A DNA stretch of 64,000 nt, from the NCBI GenBank assembly GCA_013823135.1, contig PNLP01000007.1:1-64000 (forward strand), read 5' to 3'. Positions 52,828-62,626 of the stretch are shown in pieces (position 1 is the stretch's first letter; each line of letters opens with the position of its first letter). The notes beneath the pieces are model-generated. The model had not been told where the DNA came from. It saw only the letters and a list, made by a program, of their open reading frames with translations, and searched no databases. The translations under genes were made by a program, and so were the position numbers. Source of the DNA: Planctomycetaceae bacterium. GTDB lineage: Bacteria; Planctomycetota; Planctomycetia; Gemmatales; Gemmataceae.

Positions 52828-55341
52828 ATGTCCATCCCCATCCTACCGCCGTCGCCGGATATGCCTCAGGTGTTGCTCTTCGGGCACACCGGTGCGGGCA
52901 AGTCCGCACTTCTTGGGGCACTCCTCAAGTCGTCCGAGACGCAAGGGCCGACACTTCGCGGCGAGATTCTCGAAACCTCAGGTCGCCTGGCTTCGATTCG
53001 TGATGCGGTCTATCGCGGCACGGAACTCGAACCCAGCACCACGGAACTGACCAACTACACTGTTCGACTTCGCCCGTGGCGTGAGGAAGCGAAAGTCCTC
53101 AGCGAGCCGATTTCCGTTGTGCTCAACGACTGCTCCGGGCGCGCGGCCGAGAGCCTACTGCTCCACCCCGACGCGATCCAGGATTGGAAGACGCGCGCGC
53201 CCGTGGCTCGCGCCGTGATCGACGCCGACGCCATCGTGCTGATGGTAGATGGCTCTTCCGACGACGACGAACTGCGCGAGGCGTTCGAGGAGTTCGACAC
53301 GTTCCTGACGATCGTTGCACAGGCGAAGGCGAGTGCCCGCGTGGTCGGCGGGTTCCCGGTGCTGCTGGTACTCACGCAGTGCGATCGACTCGCGCAACCC
53401 GACGACACACTTGCCTCGTGGGAAGCCCGCGTCAACCAGCGAGCCGACCGAGCCTGGGCCAAGTTCGATGCGTTCCTCAAGGACGCGGACCCCGACGACG
53501 GCATTCCCTCGCCGTTCTTGCCGTTCGGCAGTGTCGATCTCACCGTTTACGCGGTCGCCATTCGACATCCCCAACTCAGCGGCGGCCCGACCGAAACGGA
53601 CAGCCCATACAAGGTGGCCGAGTTGTTCGGCGATTGCTTCTCGGTCGCCAAGAGCCACCGCGATCGCGTGAACGCCTCGGACCGCAGATTGCGCTGGACC
53701 GTTCGGTTCGCTCTCAGCTTCGTCAGTTTTCTGCTCCTGGGTGTGGTCGGGGTTGTGGTGTTTCAACCCACACCGACCGGCCCCGAGCTGGCAGAACGGA
53801 TTCGCGGTTATCAGCAGCATGAACCAGAAGCCGATGTCCGGCTTGCGTACCCCGCGTTGACCCGAAACAAGACCGTCCTCACCGGGTTCCGCGACGAGTC
53901 GGGTTTCGGTGCGGTGCCGGACGATCTGCGGCGATTCGTCATTGGTCGCGTCAAGGAAATCGAGGACTACGAAGCGTTCCGCGAGAAGCTCCTCACCTTC
54001 CAGGCACCGGAAGACACACGCACGCTGGACGACCTGGCCCGCGTGGAGCAAACCCTCAATGGCGAGCTTGCGCTCCCCTCGCAATACGCCTGGGGGAAGA
54101 CATCCTCGGCCGAATTGCGACGAAAGTGGCTGGCCGATGCGGCTGAAATTCGAACGGCCGAGGGCGAGTTCCTGGAGAAGTACCGCGACTACGTTCGTCG
54201 CGGGACCGTGCTGACCTACAGTCCATCGCTCGGCGACAACTGGCGGGCCGAAGTCGGTTCGTTGCTCGCTGAGGCGGCACAACCCCCTGCCCCGCTGAAC
54301 GACCCCTTACCCGGCTCGCCAGCACTCGAGCAACTCCGCGGCAAGGCGGTTCTCAACTGGGTTCCTTACAACTTCGAGCGTGTCGATCAGGCCCGTAAAA
54401 GCTGGGAGTTCGTCCGCGAGCGGCTCACGCATCTCCGCGACCTGGGGGACGCACTCGGGTTGACCGCTGGCCCGAATCGCCCCGAGGCGGTCTTCGTCTT
54501 GCCGGAACCCGGCCCGATGGTCGATTCTGCGAAACTCCCTGGCGAGCGCATCACGGCGCTCTTGCGCGGATATCCGCGTGAGTCAGATGACTATCGCGAG
54601 TGGGAGTTGCGGAACTTCCGTGACCCCTCGATCTCGGGTGATCTCGCCGATCGACTCGACCGCTCATTCCGAGTTGGCACACGCCACGTTCAGGGCTTGC
54701 TTCGTGCGCGAATGGGAGGGGATCCCCAACAGAAGGATACGCCCGAGTGGTGGCGTGCTACTGCCGACACACTGGGCGACGCGGCCACGCCGTTCCCGGA
54801 GTGGGGGCGGTTCCTCCACCTTCTCGCAAGACTGCGAAACGCGAGCGCCCCGAACCCCGTCGCCGAGCTGGCCGCGTTCTTGAGGCAGACGAAGTTCGAC
54901 ATGAACCTGCAGGGTTTCGACCTTGTACTTCCGCCAGACTTGGGGTTGGGGAAGGTCGCTCCGGCGGGGGGATTGACAATCACAATCACGACCCGCGGCG
55001 GTGGCCAAACCATTACACGATCGTTCAAACAAGCTGGACCTGGCATCCGCGAAGGAGCAGGAACGAGTTACCGCTTCTCGGTCGAGGGAGATGCGAAACT
55101 GACGTACCGACCGGGCGATGAGTTGAAGGCAGAACTACTGGTCCGGGTTGGAACGCAGGACTGCAAACTCGTCTGGGAATCGCCCGCATCGCAGGCGTTC
55201 CAGTTCGACAAACTGAGGCACGAACCGCGATTGGTGAAACCCGGTGGCACCTCGGAACCGGGCACCGGTGTGCGACTCACCCCGACCACCGTCTCGACAC
55301 TTCCCAGCCTGCCGCTGCTGTTTCCGGATGTACGGAAGTAA
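52828..55341 (+). CDS. Large membrane GTPase, IcmF/TssM-like layout
   Basis: 837 residues. A GTPase domain at the N-terminus has a P-loop GHTGAGKS (19-26), a G3-like NDCSG and a G4-like LTQCD. One membrane helix (FALSFVSFLLLGVVGVVVF, about 294-312) separates it from about 520 residues that are mostly helical with a terminal beta domain (GLTITITTRGGGQTITRSF). Cytoplasmic NTPase, single helix, huge periplasmic part is the layout of T6SS IcmF, but no other T6SS gene is present. It follows the TolQ/ExbD-like genes by about 130 nt. I infer a joint role; this is not proven. Confidence 0.75.
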   Translation: MSIPILPPSPDMPQVLLFGHTGAGKSALLGALLKSSETQGPTLRGEILETSGRLASIRDAVYRGTELEPSTTELTNYTVRLRPWREEAKVLSEPISVVLNDCSGRAAESLLLHPDAIQDWKTRAPVARAVIDADAIVLMVDGSSDDDELREAFEEFDTFLTIVAQAKASARVVGGFPVLLVLTQCDRLAQPDDTLASWEARVNQRADRAWAKFDAFLKDADPDDGIPSPFLPFGSVDLTVYAVAIRHPQLSGGPTETDSPYKVAELFGDCFSVAKSHRDRVNASDRRLRWTVRFALSFVSFLLLGVVGVVVFQPTPTGPELAERIRGYQQHEPEADVRLAYPALTRNKTVLTGFRDESGFGAVPDDLRRFVIGRVKEIEDYEAFREKLLTFQAPEDTRTLDDLARVEQTLNGELALPSQYAWGKTSSAELRRKWLADAAEIRTAEGEFLEKYRDYVRRGTVLTYSPSLGDNWRAEVGSLLAEAAQPPAPLNDPLPGSPALEQLRGKAVLNWVPYNFERVDQARKSWEFVRERLTHLRDLGDALGLTAGPNRPEAVFVLPEPGPMVDSAKLPGERITALLRGYPRESDDYREWELRNFRDPSISGDLADRLDRSFRVGTRHVQGLLRARMGGDPQQKDTPEWWRATADTLGDAATPFPEWGRFLHLLARLRNASAPNPVAELAAFLRQTKFDMNLQGFDLVLPPDLGLGKVAPAGGLTITITTRGGGQTITRSFKQAGPGIREGAGTSYRFSVEGDAKLTYRPGDELKAELLVRVGTQDCKLVWESPASQAFQFDKLRHEPRLVKPGGTSEPGTGVRLTPTTVSTLPSLPLLFPDVRK

Positions 55342-55383
55342 TCGCGTCCCAACGTCACATTCCACTTTTCAGGAACAACTCCG

Positions 55384-57267
55384 ATGACACGACTGTGGTC
55401 GGCATTCCTCGCAGTCGTTCGCTCACGAGAAGTCACCATCGCCGTGATCGCCCTCGTGGGAATTGGCCTGCATCTGATTCTGAGGTTCGGTATCGAAACG
55501 AGTGGTACGGTTCTCGGATTCCCAACTGACGCGATTCCTCTCTTCGTTGCGCTGGCTTGTGGTATTCCGCTCTTATTGGATTTGGCACGTCACCTCGCGC
55601 GTTTGGAGTTCAGTTCCGACTTGCTCGCGGGTATCTCCATCGTGACGTCCGTGGTCCTCGGCGAGTATCTGGCCGGCACCCTGGTCGTGCTGATGCTGTC
55701 GGGCGGCCAGGCTCTGGAGGCCTACGCCGTGCGCCGAGCGTCCTTCGCGCTGGAAGCCCTCGCCAGGCGAATGCCCTCCTCCGCGCACCGCAAGACAGAT
55801 AGCGGGGTCGTAGATGTGCCCCTGGCCGAGGTTGCAGTTGGCGATTCGCTCGTGATCTTCCCGCACGAAACCTGCCCCGTCGATGGTGTCGTGCTCGACG
55901 GGCGAAGCACCATGAACGAGGCGTACCTCACGGGCGAACCTTATCTGCTTCCGAAGGCCGCAGGGGCGGCAGTCCTCTCCGGAGCCATCAACGGTGACGG
56001 TGCGCTGACGATCCGGGCGGAGAAGACTGCCATCGACTCCCGATACGCAAAGATCATGCAAGTGATGCGGGAGTCCGAGCAACGCCGTCCCCAGTTGCGG
56101 CGACTCGGAGATCAGATCGGTGCTGTGTACACGCCACTCGCAATTGGAATTGCCTTGCTGGCCTGGGGAGTAAGCGGAGATCCTCTGCGATTCCTTGCTG
56201 TGCTGGTAGTCGCGACACCTTGCCCGCTCCTGATCGCAATTCCGGTGGCAATCATCGGCTCCGTTTCCCTCGCGGCACGGCGAGGCATCATCATCAAAGA
56301 TCCCGCTGTGCTGGAGAAGATCGACACCTGCCGGGTTGCGATCTTCGACAAGACCGGCACGCTGACCTACGGCCAGCCGAAGGTGACCGAAATTCTTGCC
56401 GCTACTGGATTCACCCGAGAGGAATCCCTCGCGGCCGTGGCGAGCCTGGAACGGTACTCACGTCACCCGCTGGCAACCGCGATCATCGACGCAGCTACTG
56501 AAGCGAATCTGCGACTCGACGATGCTAGCGAGGTGAGCGAACGACCGGGCGAAGGCCTACGCGGCATGATCGGTGGGCGAGCAGTCCAGGTGACCAGCCG
56601 GAAGAAGCTCCTTCGTCAATCTCCAGGATCGGAAGGCTCGCTACCTCCGCTCTCGGGCGGGTTGGAGTGCCTCGTCATTATCGATAGTCGATACGCCGCG
56701 ACTGTGCGATTTCGCGACGAACCCCGAACGGAAGGCCATTCCTTTGTCCGCCACCTGAAGCCTCAACACGGCTTCAACCGCGTTCTCCTCGTTTCGGGCG
56801 ACCGCGAAACCGAGGTGCAATATCTCGCTGAGAAGGTTGGAATCACCGAGGTGTACGCGAGCCAGAGTCCCGAGCAGAAACTGGCCCTGGTTCGAGAGGA
56901 AACGAAAGCTGCCAACACGGTCTTCATGGGCGACGGCATCAACGATGCTCCAGCACTCACGGCGGCAACAGTGGGGATCGCGTTCGGGAAAGGAAGCGAT
57001 GTCACCGCCGAGGCGGCCGGCGTGGTGATCCTCGACAGTTCGCTCGAGCGGGTGGATGAACTCCTGCACATCGGGCGGCGAATGCGGCGGATCGCGTTAC
57101 AAAGCGCCATTGGTGGGATGGGTTTAAGTCTGGTTGGCGTCGTGATCGCCGCAGCAGGATATCTCCCACCGGTGGCCGGGGCGATCGCACAGGAGGTAAT
57201 AGATGTTCTCGCAGTGCTCAACGCGTTGCGAGCGGCCATGACTCCGCGAACGCTCTCAGATTGTTGA
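55384..57267 (+). CDS. P1B-type heavy-metal ATPase without N-terminal metal-binding domain
   Basis: 627 residues. Membrane metal site [12 protein letters not shown] (Cys280-Pro281); phosphorylation site Asp322 in DKTGTLTYG; actuator TGEPYLLPK; nucleotide-domain SRHPLA; hinge [10 protein letters not shown]. It exports or imports soft metal ions across the inner membrane. The CPL motif instead of CPC, and no HMA domain or CxxC, make metal identity unsure; zinc/cadmium or an unusual Cu/Ag group are possible. It heads the metal/sulfur group. Confidence 0.92.
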   Translation: MTRLWSAFLAVVRSREVTIAVIALVGIGLHLILRFGIETSGTVLGFPTDAIPLFVALACGIPLLLDLARHLARLEFSSDLLAGISIVTSVVLGEYLAGTLVVLMLSGGQALEAYAVRRASFALEALARRMPSSAHRKTDSGVVDVPLAEVAVGDSLVIFPHETCPVDGVVLDGRSTMNEAYLTGEPYLLPKAAGAAVLSGAINGDGALTIRAEKTAIDSRYAKIMQVMRESEQRRPQLRRLGDQIGAVYTPLAIGIALLAWGVSGDPLRFLAVLVVATPCPLLIAIPVAIIGSVSLAARRGIIIKDPAVLEKIDTCRVAIFDKTGTLTYGQPKVTEILAATGFTREESLAAVASLERYSRHPLATAIIDAATEANLRLDDASEVSERPGEGLRGMIGGRAVQVTSRKKLLRQSPGSEGSLPPLSGGLECLVIIDSRYAATVRFRDEPRTEGHSFVRHLKPQHGFNRVLLVSGDRETEVQYLAEKVGITEVYASQSPEQKLALVREETKAANTVFMGDGINDAPALTAATVGIAFGKGSDVTAEAAGVVILDSSLERVDELLHIGRRMRRIALQSAIGGMGLSLVGVVIAAAGYLPPVAGAIAQEVIDVLAVLNALRAAMTPRTLSDC

Positions 57268-57364
57268 TGGAGAACAACGCGAGGTTCGAGGTACGCGATG
57301 ATGACAAAACGCGCAACCTACCACACAATCGGAACCTAGCCAAGTAACCAAAAGGATGAGGGAT

Positions 57365-57838
57365 ATGAGCCCAACTATTCGAAAGCCCAGTGAAGGCCGA
57401 ACCATCGCCGTTGTGGGTGACGTGTATCGCTTCCTGGCAACGGGTGAAGACACCAACGGCAAATACTGCATGTGGGAAGCCATCGTTCCTCCGGGCGGCG
57501 GGCCGCCGCCACACGTTCACAGCCGTGAGGAAGAGAGCTTCTACGTCCTCGAAGGTGAGATCACGTTTCAGATTGGAGATAGTCGCCTCGTGGCGTCGGC
57601 GGGGATGTTCGCAAACATGCCAGTCGGGACACCGCACTCGTTCAGAAACGAAAGCACCAAACCGGCTCGAATGTTGATCGCCGTCGCCCCCGCTGGGCTG
57701 GAGCAAATGTTTTTTGAAGTCGGCGTGGCACTTGCCGAGGGATCTTCAGCCGCGCTTCCGCCGACCAAAGATGAGATCGAAAAACTACTCCGGATCGCTC
57801 CCCAGTATGGCATCGAAATCCAACTCCCCGGTCACTGA
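57365..57838 (+). CDS. Cupin-domain protein (quercetinase-like fold)
   Basis: 157 residues from MSPTIRKPS, with a GAGGGAT SD; an ATG at 57356 is a weaker choice. The metal motif is PPPHVHSREEESFYVLEGEITF (His-x-His..Glu) and the second motif PVGTPHSFRN (His). One cupin barrel. Substrate unknown. It lies between the P-type ATPase and the ArsR-type regulator on the same strand, so it may belong to the same response. Confidence 0.88.
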   Translation: MSPTIRKPSEGRTIAVVGDVYRFLATGEDTNGKYCMWEAIVPPGGGPPPHVHSREEESFYVLEGEITFQIGDSRLVASAGMFANMPVGTPHSFRNESTKPARMLIAVAPAGLEQMFFEVGVALAEGSSAALPPTKDEIEKLLRIAPQYGIEIQLPGH

Positions 57839-57971
57839 ATCAGAGCTACCAGCAGAGCAAACCACAACAATCCTATCACCTGCCGTCCGAGACCAGTTTC
57901 TCGGGCGGCAATGCTCAATGGTTGAAAGGTCGATAGCTTCCGATATGCATGAATAATGGGAGGCTCGAACC

Positions 57972-58295
57972 ATGACCACCAAGACGCAGGCTGGTAAGCC
58001 GTCGAAGCTCACGCCGCTCACTCGCCTCGAACTCGCTGCTGAATGCCTGAAGACGCTCGCACATCCGCATCGGCTGCGCATTGTGCAGATGCTCCTGCGG
58101 GGCCGTTATACCGTGGGGGAACTCGCACAGGCTTGCGAGATTCCTAGCCACATGGCGTCGGAACATCTGCGGTTGATGCAGAGGTGCGGCCTCCTGACCA
58201 GCGAGAAGGACGGCCGAAAGGCGTACTATCAGGTCGCGGAACCGCACCTCGCGGACATCATGGCCTGCATCGAGGCACGGTTCGGCAAATCGTGA
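57972..58295 (+). CDS. ArsR/SmtB-type winged-helix repressor
   Basis: 107 residues with the ArsR core: LKTLAHPHRLRIVQMLLRGRYTVGELAQACEIPSHMASEHLRLMQRCGLLTSEKDGRKAYYQ (quoted in pieces here). The recognition helix is IPSHMASEHLRLM. The arsenic-type ELCVCDL metal box is absent, but Cys residues occur at QACE and QRCG, so it may sense a metal, persulfide or thiol change. It is followed by two rhodanese-containing genes it probably controls. No clean operator palindrome was found. Confidence 0.9.
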   Translation: MTTKTQAGKPSKLTPLTRLELAAECLKTLAHPHRLRIVQMLLRGRYTVGELAQACEIPSHMASEHLRLMQRCGLLTSEKDGRKAYYQVAEPHLADIMACIEARFGKS

Positions 58296-58333
58296 TTCTC
58301 AACAACCTGAACTCATCCATAAGGAATCACCAC

Positions 58334-58894
58334 ATGGCAATATCGACCATCACTCCCCGCCAACTCGCGGAACTTTGCAACGCCGGAAAGAAGCCGGAAC
58401 TCATCGATGTGCGAACCCCCGTCGAGTTCCAGGAAGTTCACGTGGATATCGCCCGAAACGTCCCACTGGATCGCCTCAACCCCGCGGCGATCGTGCAAGC
58501 TCGTAGCAGTTCAAATGATGAGCCGCTGTACGTCTTGTGCCGTTCAGGAAGTCGCGGGCAACAAGCGTGCGAGAAGTTCCTCAAGGCTGGTTACTCCAAC
58601 GTGATCAATGTTGAAGGCGGGACGCTGGCATGCATCGAGGCCGGGCTGCCGGTCGTGAGAGGGAAGAAGATCATGTCGTTGGAGCGACAGGTCCGAATCG
58701 CAGCAGGCTCGCTTGTGCTGTTGGGGGCAGTACTGGGCTGGTTCGTCGATCCCGCGTTCATCGGCCTCACTGCTCTGGTCGGAGCTGGACTGGCATTCTC
58801 GGGCGTCACCAACAGTTGTGCGATGGGGATGTTGCTTGCTCGGATGCCCTGGAACAGTTGCGCCACGGATGTGAAATCCGCCACGACTCGCTGA
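58334..58894 (+). CDS. Rhodanese-membrane protein (YgaP-like)
   Basis: 186 residues. Residues about 10-105 are a rhodanese domain: ELIDVRTPVEFQEVHV and active Cys in LYVLCRSGSRGQQAC. Two membrane helices follow (IAAGSLVLLGAVLGWFV and FIGLTALVGAGLAFSGV), as in YgaP. It probably carries sulfane sulfur at the membrane. It lies 38 nt after the regulator gene and before the CoA-disulfide reductase, likely one operon. Confidence 0.9.
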   Translation: MAISTITPRQLAELCNAGKKPELIDVRTPVEFQEVHVDIARNVPLDRLNPAAIVQARSSSNDEPLYVLCRSGSRGQQACEKFLKAGYSNVINVEGGTLACIEAGLPVVRGKKIMSLERQVRIAAGSLVLLGAVLGWFVDPAFIGLTALVGAGLAFSGVTNSCAMGMLLARMPWNSCATDVKSATTR

Positions 58895-58925
58895 CTCAAT
58901 CACCTGAACCCAATGGATTCGGATC

Positions 58926-60584
58926 ATGAAGTTGCTCATCGTCGGTGGGGTGGCCGGTGGCGCATCGGCAGCCGCTCGTGCGCGTCGGTTATCGGAAGAT
59001 GCCGAGATTGTCCTGTTCGAGCGTGGTCCCGATGTCTCGTTCGCGAACTGCGGGCTCCCTTACTACGTCAGTGGCGAGATCGCTGAACGGAAGAAGTTGC
59101 TCGTCACTACGCCCGAGATGTTGCGTAACCGATTCAAGCTCGACGTGCGGACCCGCTCGTCAGTGGAAACGATTGATCGAGCCGCGAAGAAGGTGCATGT
59201 TCGAGACCTTGCAACGGGTCGGGAATACGAGGAAAGTTACGACACGCTTATCCTCGCGCCAGGAGCAGCCCCCTTTCGGCCGCCGATTCCGGGGATCGAT
59301 CTACCGGGAATCTTCACGCTTCGCAACTTGCAGGACATCGACTTGATCAAGGGGCAGGTCGATCACGGCGTGAAGCAGGCTGTGCTGTTAGGCGGAGGTT
59401 TCATTAACCTGGAACTCGCCGAGAACCTCGTCCGTCGTGGAGTTGCGACCACAGTGGTCGAGAAGAACGGCCAGATTCTCACTCCGTTCGACCGGGAAAT
59501 GACGACACCCATTGTCGAACATCTGGCGACCAAGGGTGTCACGTTACTGTTGAGCCAAACAGCCGAGAGCATTGAGAAAACAGCCGATGGGTTAGTTGTC
59601 TACTTGAAGTCGGGCGAGCGGTTACCTGCCCAGCTTGTCGTGGTTGGCGTGGGTGTACGGCCCGAGAACAAACTCGCGGTCGGTGCAGGTCTCGCGGTCG
59701 GGCCACGCGGCGGCATTCAGGTCAACGAATACCTTCAGACCAGCGACCCGAGCATCTTCGCGGTGGGTGATGCCGTTGAGGTCACGGACTTCGTGATACT
59801 CGAGCAAACTCAGGTGCCCCTCGCCGGACCAGCCAATCGACAAGGGCGTATCGCCGCCGACAACGTATTCGATCGGAAGGCGAAGTATCGCGGGACACAG
59901 GGGACTGCGATCCTCGGGTTTTTTGATCGCACCGTGGCAATGACTGGCGCATCGGAAAAGAGCCTGAGTCGCGCAAAGCGACCTTACCGCAAGGTGTACA
60001 TTCACCCGATGCATCATGCCGGTTACTACCCCGGTGCAGAGCAGATGTCGCTCAAAGTGATCTTCCACCCGGAAACGGGCAAGCTCCTCGGTGCGCAAGG
60101 CGTGGGAGGTGCTGGTGTGGATAAACGGATCGATGTGCTGGCGGTCGCCATTCAAGCAGGGATGACCGTCTTCGATCTGGAGGAGATGGAACTCGCGTAC
60201 GCTCCCCAATACGGTTCCGCGAAAGACCCCATCAACATGGCCGGCTTCGTCGCGAGCGGGTTGGTTCGTGGCGATCACCCGCAGACTGATGTCGATTCGA
60301 TTCTTGCAACCGAGCCAGGCCAGCGACCGTTCCTTGTCGACGTTCGCACCGCACAGGAATTCTCACTCGGCAACATCCCGGGAGCGGTGAACATCCCGGT
60401 TGATGAGTTGCGTTCGCGACTCGGCGAGTTGCCGCGTGATCGCCCAATCGCTGCGTACTGCCAGGTGGGGCAGCGTGGGTACATTGCAACCCGGATTCTC
60501 TTGCAAGCGGGTTTCACGGTATCGAACGTTGGCGGCGGTTACAAAACGTACCGACTGTTCTTCCCCAAGGACGCGAAGCAGTAG
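58926..60584 (+). CDS. CoA-disulfide reductase-rhodanese fusion
   Basis: 552 residues. FAD site LIVGGVAGGASAAARAR at the N-terminus, redox Cys42 (FANCGLPYY), NAD(P) site AVLLGGGFINLELAENL, and late FAD motif SIFAVGDAVEV. Residues about 455-548 are a rhodanese domain with active Cys in AYCQVGQRGY. Known fusions (CoADR-Rhd) reduce CoA persulfide or polysulfide. This fits the neighbouring rhodanese and supports a sulfide/persulfide detoxifying role. Confidence 0.94.
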   Translation: MKLLIVGGVAGGASAAARARRLSEDAEIVLFERGPDVSFANCGLPYYVSGEIAERKKLLVTTPEMLRNRFKLDVRTRSSVETIDRAAKKVHVRDLATGREYEESYDTLILAPGAAPFRPPIPGIDLPGIFTLRNLQDIDLIKGQVDHGVKQAVLLGGGFINLELAENLVRRGVATTVVEKNGQILTPFDREMTTPIVEHLATKGVTLLLSQTAESIEKTADGLVVYLKSGERLPAQLVVVGVGVRPENKLAVGAGLAVGPRGGIQVNEYLQTSDPSIFAVGDAVEVTDFVILEQTQVPLAGPANRQGRIAADNVFDRKAKYRGTQGTAILGFFDRTVAMTGASEKSLSRAKRPYRKVYIHPMHHAGYYPGAEQMSLKVIFHPETGKLLGAQGVGGAGVDKRIDVLAVAIQAGMTVFDLEEMELAYAPQYGSAKDPINMAGFVASGLVRGDHPQTDVDSILATEPGQRPFLVDVRTAQEFSLGNIPGAVNIPVDELRSRLGELPRDRPIAAYCQVGQRGYIATRILLQAGFTVSNVGGGYKTYRLFFPKDAKQ

Positions 60585-60653
60585 AGCATAAGTCGGCCAT
60601 GAAACACAGGGTGGGCGTCACACCATGATGACGCCACCCTCGTGACTCAAGAA

Positions 60654-62546
60654 TCACTTCCACTTGGCAACCAAATCTTCAAGCAACCGGGGAACGTAGG
60701 GATTGTAACGCGGATCAGGCGACTTCGCTTTTGCCGGGAGTTTCTTGATGGCGTCCACAACGGACTTGGCTTTGCTCCCCGCAGCATCAAGAGCGTTGAG
60801 GGCTGCCACAGCCACGAAGACACTCTGTGTCTCCCAGTTGGCGAGTTCCACCAGTTGATCGAGCGAGGCCTTTTGGTCAGCAGCATCGCCGTGGAGTGTG
60901 AGAGCCTCGGCGGCCACGATCCGGACATGAGGCGACTTGTCCTTGAGAGCACCCCGAAGTTCCTCCCGAGCGGCCTCGACTGCAGCCGCGCCGCGAATCA
61001 CCATACCCATCGCCGCCCAGTAGCGGACCGCCGAGTCTTCATCGCGAAACGCTGCCCTCAGAGCAGGAATGCCGTCCGGGGACAACTGCGACGCCAACTC
61101 TGCCGTCTCGAACACGCGGCGGAACGGATACTTGCCGTCGTCACGGGCTCCGTCGTAAGGCGATTTTCCCTCGCAACGACTGTGAAGCTCACCTTCGGGG
61201 AGGAAACCCACGTCGCGGATTTCTGCTGCCAAGGCCTGCTGTGCTTTGCGAAGTCGGTTCAGCGTCTCCGCGTGGGCCGGAACCGCAGCGAGGTTCATGA
61301 CCTCATCCGGGTCGGTATGTAGGTCGTACAGTTCCTCGGTCGCCTTGGGCTTCCAGAATGCACTTTGTGCGACTTTCAGCTTCCCATCGTCGTGGAGTTG
61401 CTTCCAGATCCGTGTCGTGGGCGTCTGGAACATGTAATCAACATGTTGCCCGGGAATCTTGTGTGGCATGTAATTCCGCACATAAACGTACCGCCCATCC
61501 GTGGCACTACGAACAAGGTCGAGCCGTTCGTCCATTCGACCACGGAAGCCGTACACGAACGGCTGCGGTGCGGGTTCGCGACCCAGGAACGCGTGGCCCT
61601 GCATCCACTTGGGTGGCTCGATTCCCGCGAGCACGAGAACCGTCGGCGCGAGATCCACGAAACTCACGAGGCGATCGGACTTCCCACCCGGCTTGTATTC
61701 CGGTGGTGCCAAGTGACGGAACTTTTCGGGGATGTACACGACCATCGGCGCGTGCAATCCGGAGTCGCACGCTGATCGCTTACTTCGTGGCATCCCGGGT
61801 CCGTGATCGGCGAAGTAGAACACGATGGTGTCGTCAGCCAGTCCGTCATCAGCCAGTTCCTTCAGCCGCAACCCGGCATCGGCATCGGCCGCGGTAACGG
61901 TGTCGTAGTATTGCGCCCAGTCACGGCGAGCCTCGGGAGTGTCCGGGTGATACGCTGGGATCCGCACCTTGGCCGGGTCGTGAACAGCGACGTGAGGGCG
62001 CACACGCAACTTGCTTTCGTGGCTCTTTTCCGAGTTGAACACGGCGAAGAAGGGTTGGCCTGCTTTGCGGTTCCGCCAGTGCCCCTTGGCTGAGGAGTCG
62101 TCCCACACCTGTCCGGGCTTGGCGAGGTTGTAGTCCTCCTTCGCCCGGTTTGTGCAGTAGTACCCCACCGTCCGCAAGAACTGCGGAAACATCTGCTTGT
62201 CCTTGGGGAACGGCACCATGCTCCGCATATGCTCCGCGCCCGTCGAGGGCGGGTAAAGCCCGGAGATGATCGTCGTGCGGGCGGGAGCACAAACCGGAGC
62301 GCACGACCAGACATGGGTATAACGCATCCCCTTGGCGGCCAGCGCGTCGATGTTGGGCGTGGTGGCGAAGGTGTCGCCATAGCACCCCATCTGCGGGCCG
62401 TGGTCCTCGCTCGTGAGCCACAAAATGTTCGGGGATGCTTTGGCAGCAGGCATATCGCCCGCTGAGCCGAGCGAAGGCGACAACCCAAGCGCCACAAAGG
62501 TGGCAAACACGACGCCGCAGAAACGCGACGGAGGTGAACCGATCAT
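60654..62546 (-). CDS. Exported sulfatase with C-terminal helical (HEAT-like) repeats
   Basis: 630 residues with a signal peptide (VVFATFVALGLSPSLGSAG). The sulfatase motif is CAPAR at 86-90, fitting C-x-P-x-R, so Cys86 should become formylglycine. Metal ligands are in LTSEDHGPQ (41-51) and YFADHGPGMP. The last about 160 residues have repeating helical pairs (PALRAAFRDEDSAVRYWAAMG, SPHVRIVAAEAL), a HEAT-like addition common in planctomycete sulfatases. Sulfated polysaccharides are the usual substrates; the exact one is unknown. Confidence 0.92.
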   Translation of the reverse strand: MIGSPPSRFCGVVFATFVALGLSPSLGSAGDMPAAKASPNILWLTSEDHGPQMGCYGDTFATTPNIDALAAKGMRYTHVWSCAPVCAPARTTIISGLYPPSTGAEHMRSMVPFPKDKQMFPQFLRTVGYYCTNRAKEDYNLAKPGQVWDDSSAKGHWRNRKAGQPFFAVFNSEKSHESKLRVRPHVAVHDPAKVRIPAYHPDTPEARRDWAQYYDTVTAADADAGLRLKELADDGLADDTIVFYFADHGPGMPRSKRSACDSGLHAPMVVYIPEKFRHLAPPEYKPGGKSDRLVSFVDLAPTVLVLAGIEPPKWMQGHAFLGREPAPQPFVYGFRGRMDERLDLVRSATDGRYVYVRNYMPHKIPGQHVDYMFQTPTTRIWKQLHDDGKLKVAQSAFWKPKATEELYDLHTDPDEVMNLAAVPAHAETLNRLRKAQQALAAEIRDVGFLPEGELHSRCEGKSPYDGARDDGKYPFRRVFETAELASQLSPDGIPALRAAFRDEDSAVRYWAAMGMVIRGAAAVEAAREELRGALKDKSPHVRIVAAEALTLHGDAADQKASLDQLVELANWETQSVFVAVAALNALDAAGSKAKSVVDAIKKLPAKAKSPDPRYNPYVPRLLEDLVAKWK

Positions 62547-62626
62547 GATGACATCACCTTCAAGGGAAATCAGTGAATTTGTGCGTTGATCGGACTGTTA
62601 CAGATCAAACTGCAACATCGAACGGG

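Noticed and set aside
53155..54282. 375-codon minus-strand frame opposite the GTPase
   Set aside because: No start signal or domain; the plus-strand GTPase motifs cover the same bases.
52828..55341. Type VI secretion system IcmF gene
   Set aside because: The layout is similar but no other T6SS gene is present and the P-loop domain reads more like a small GTPase.
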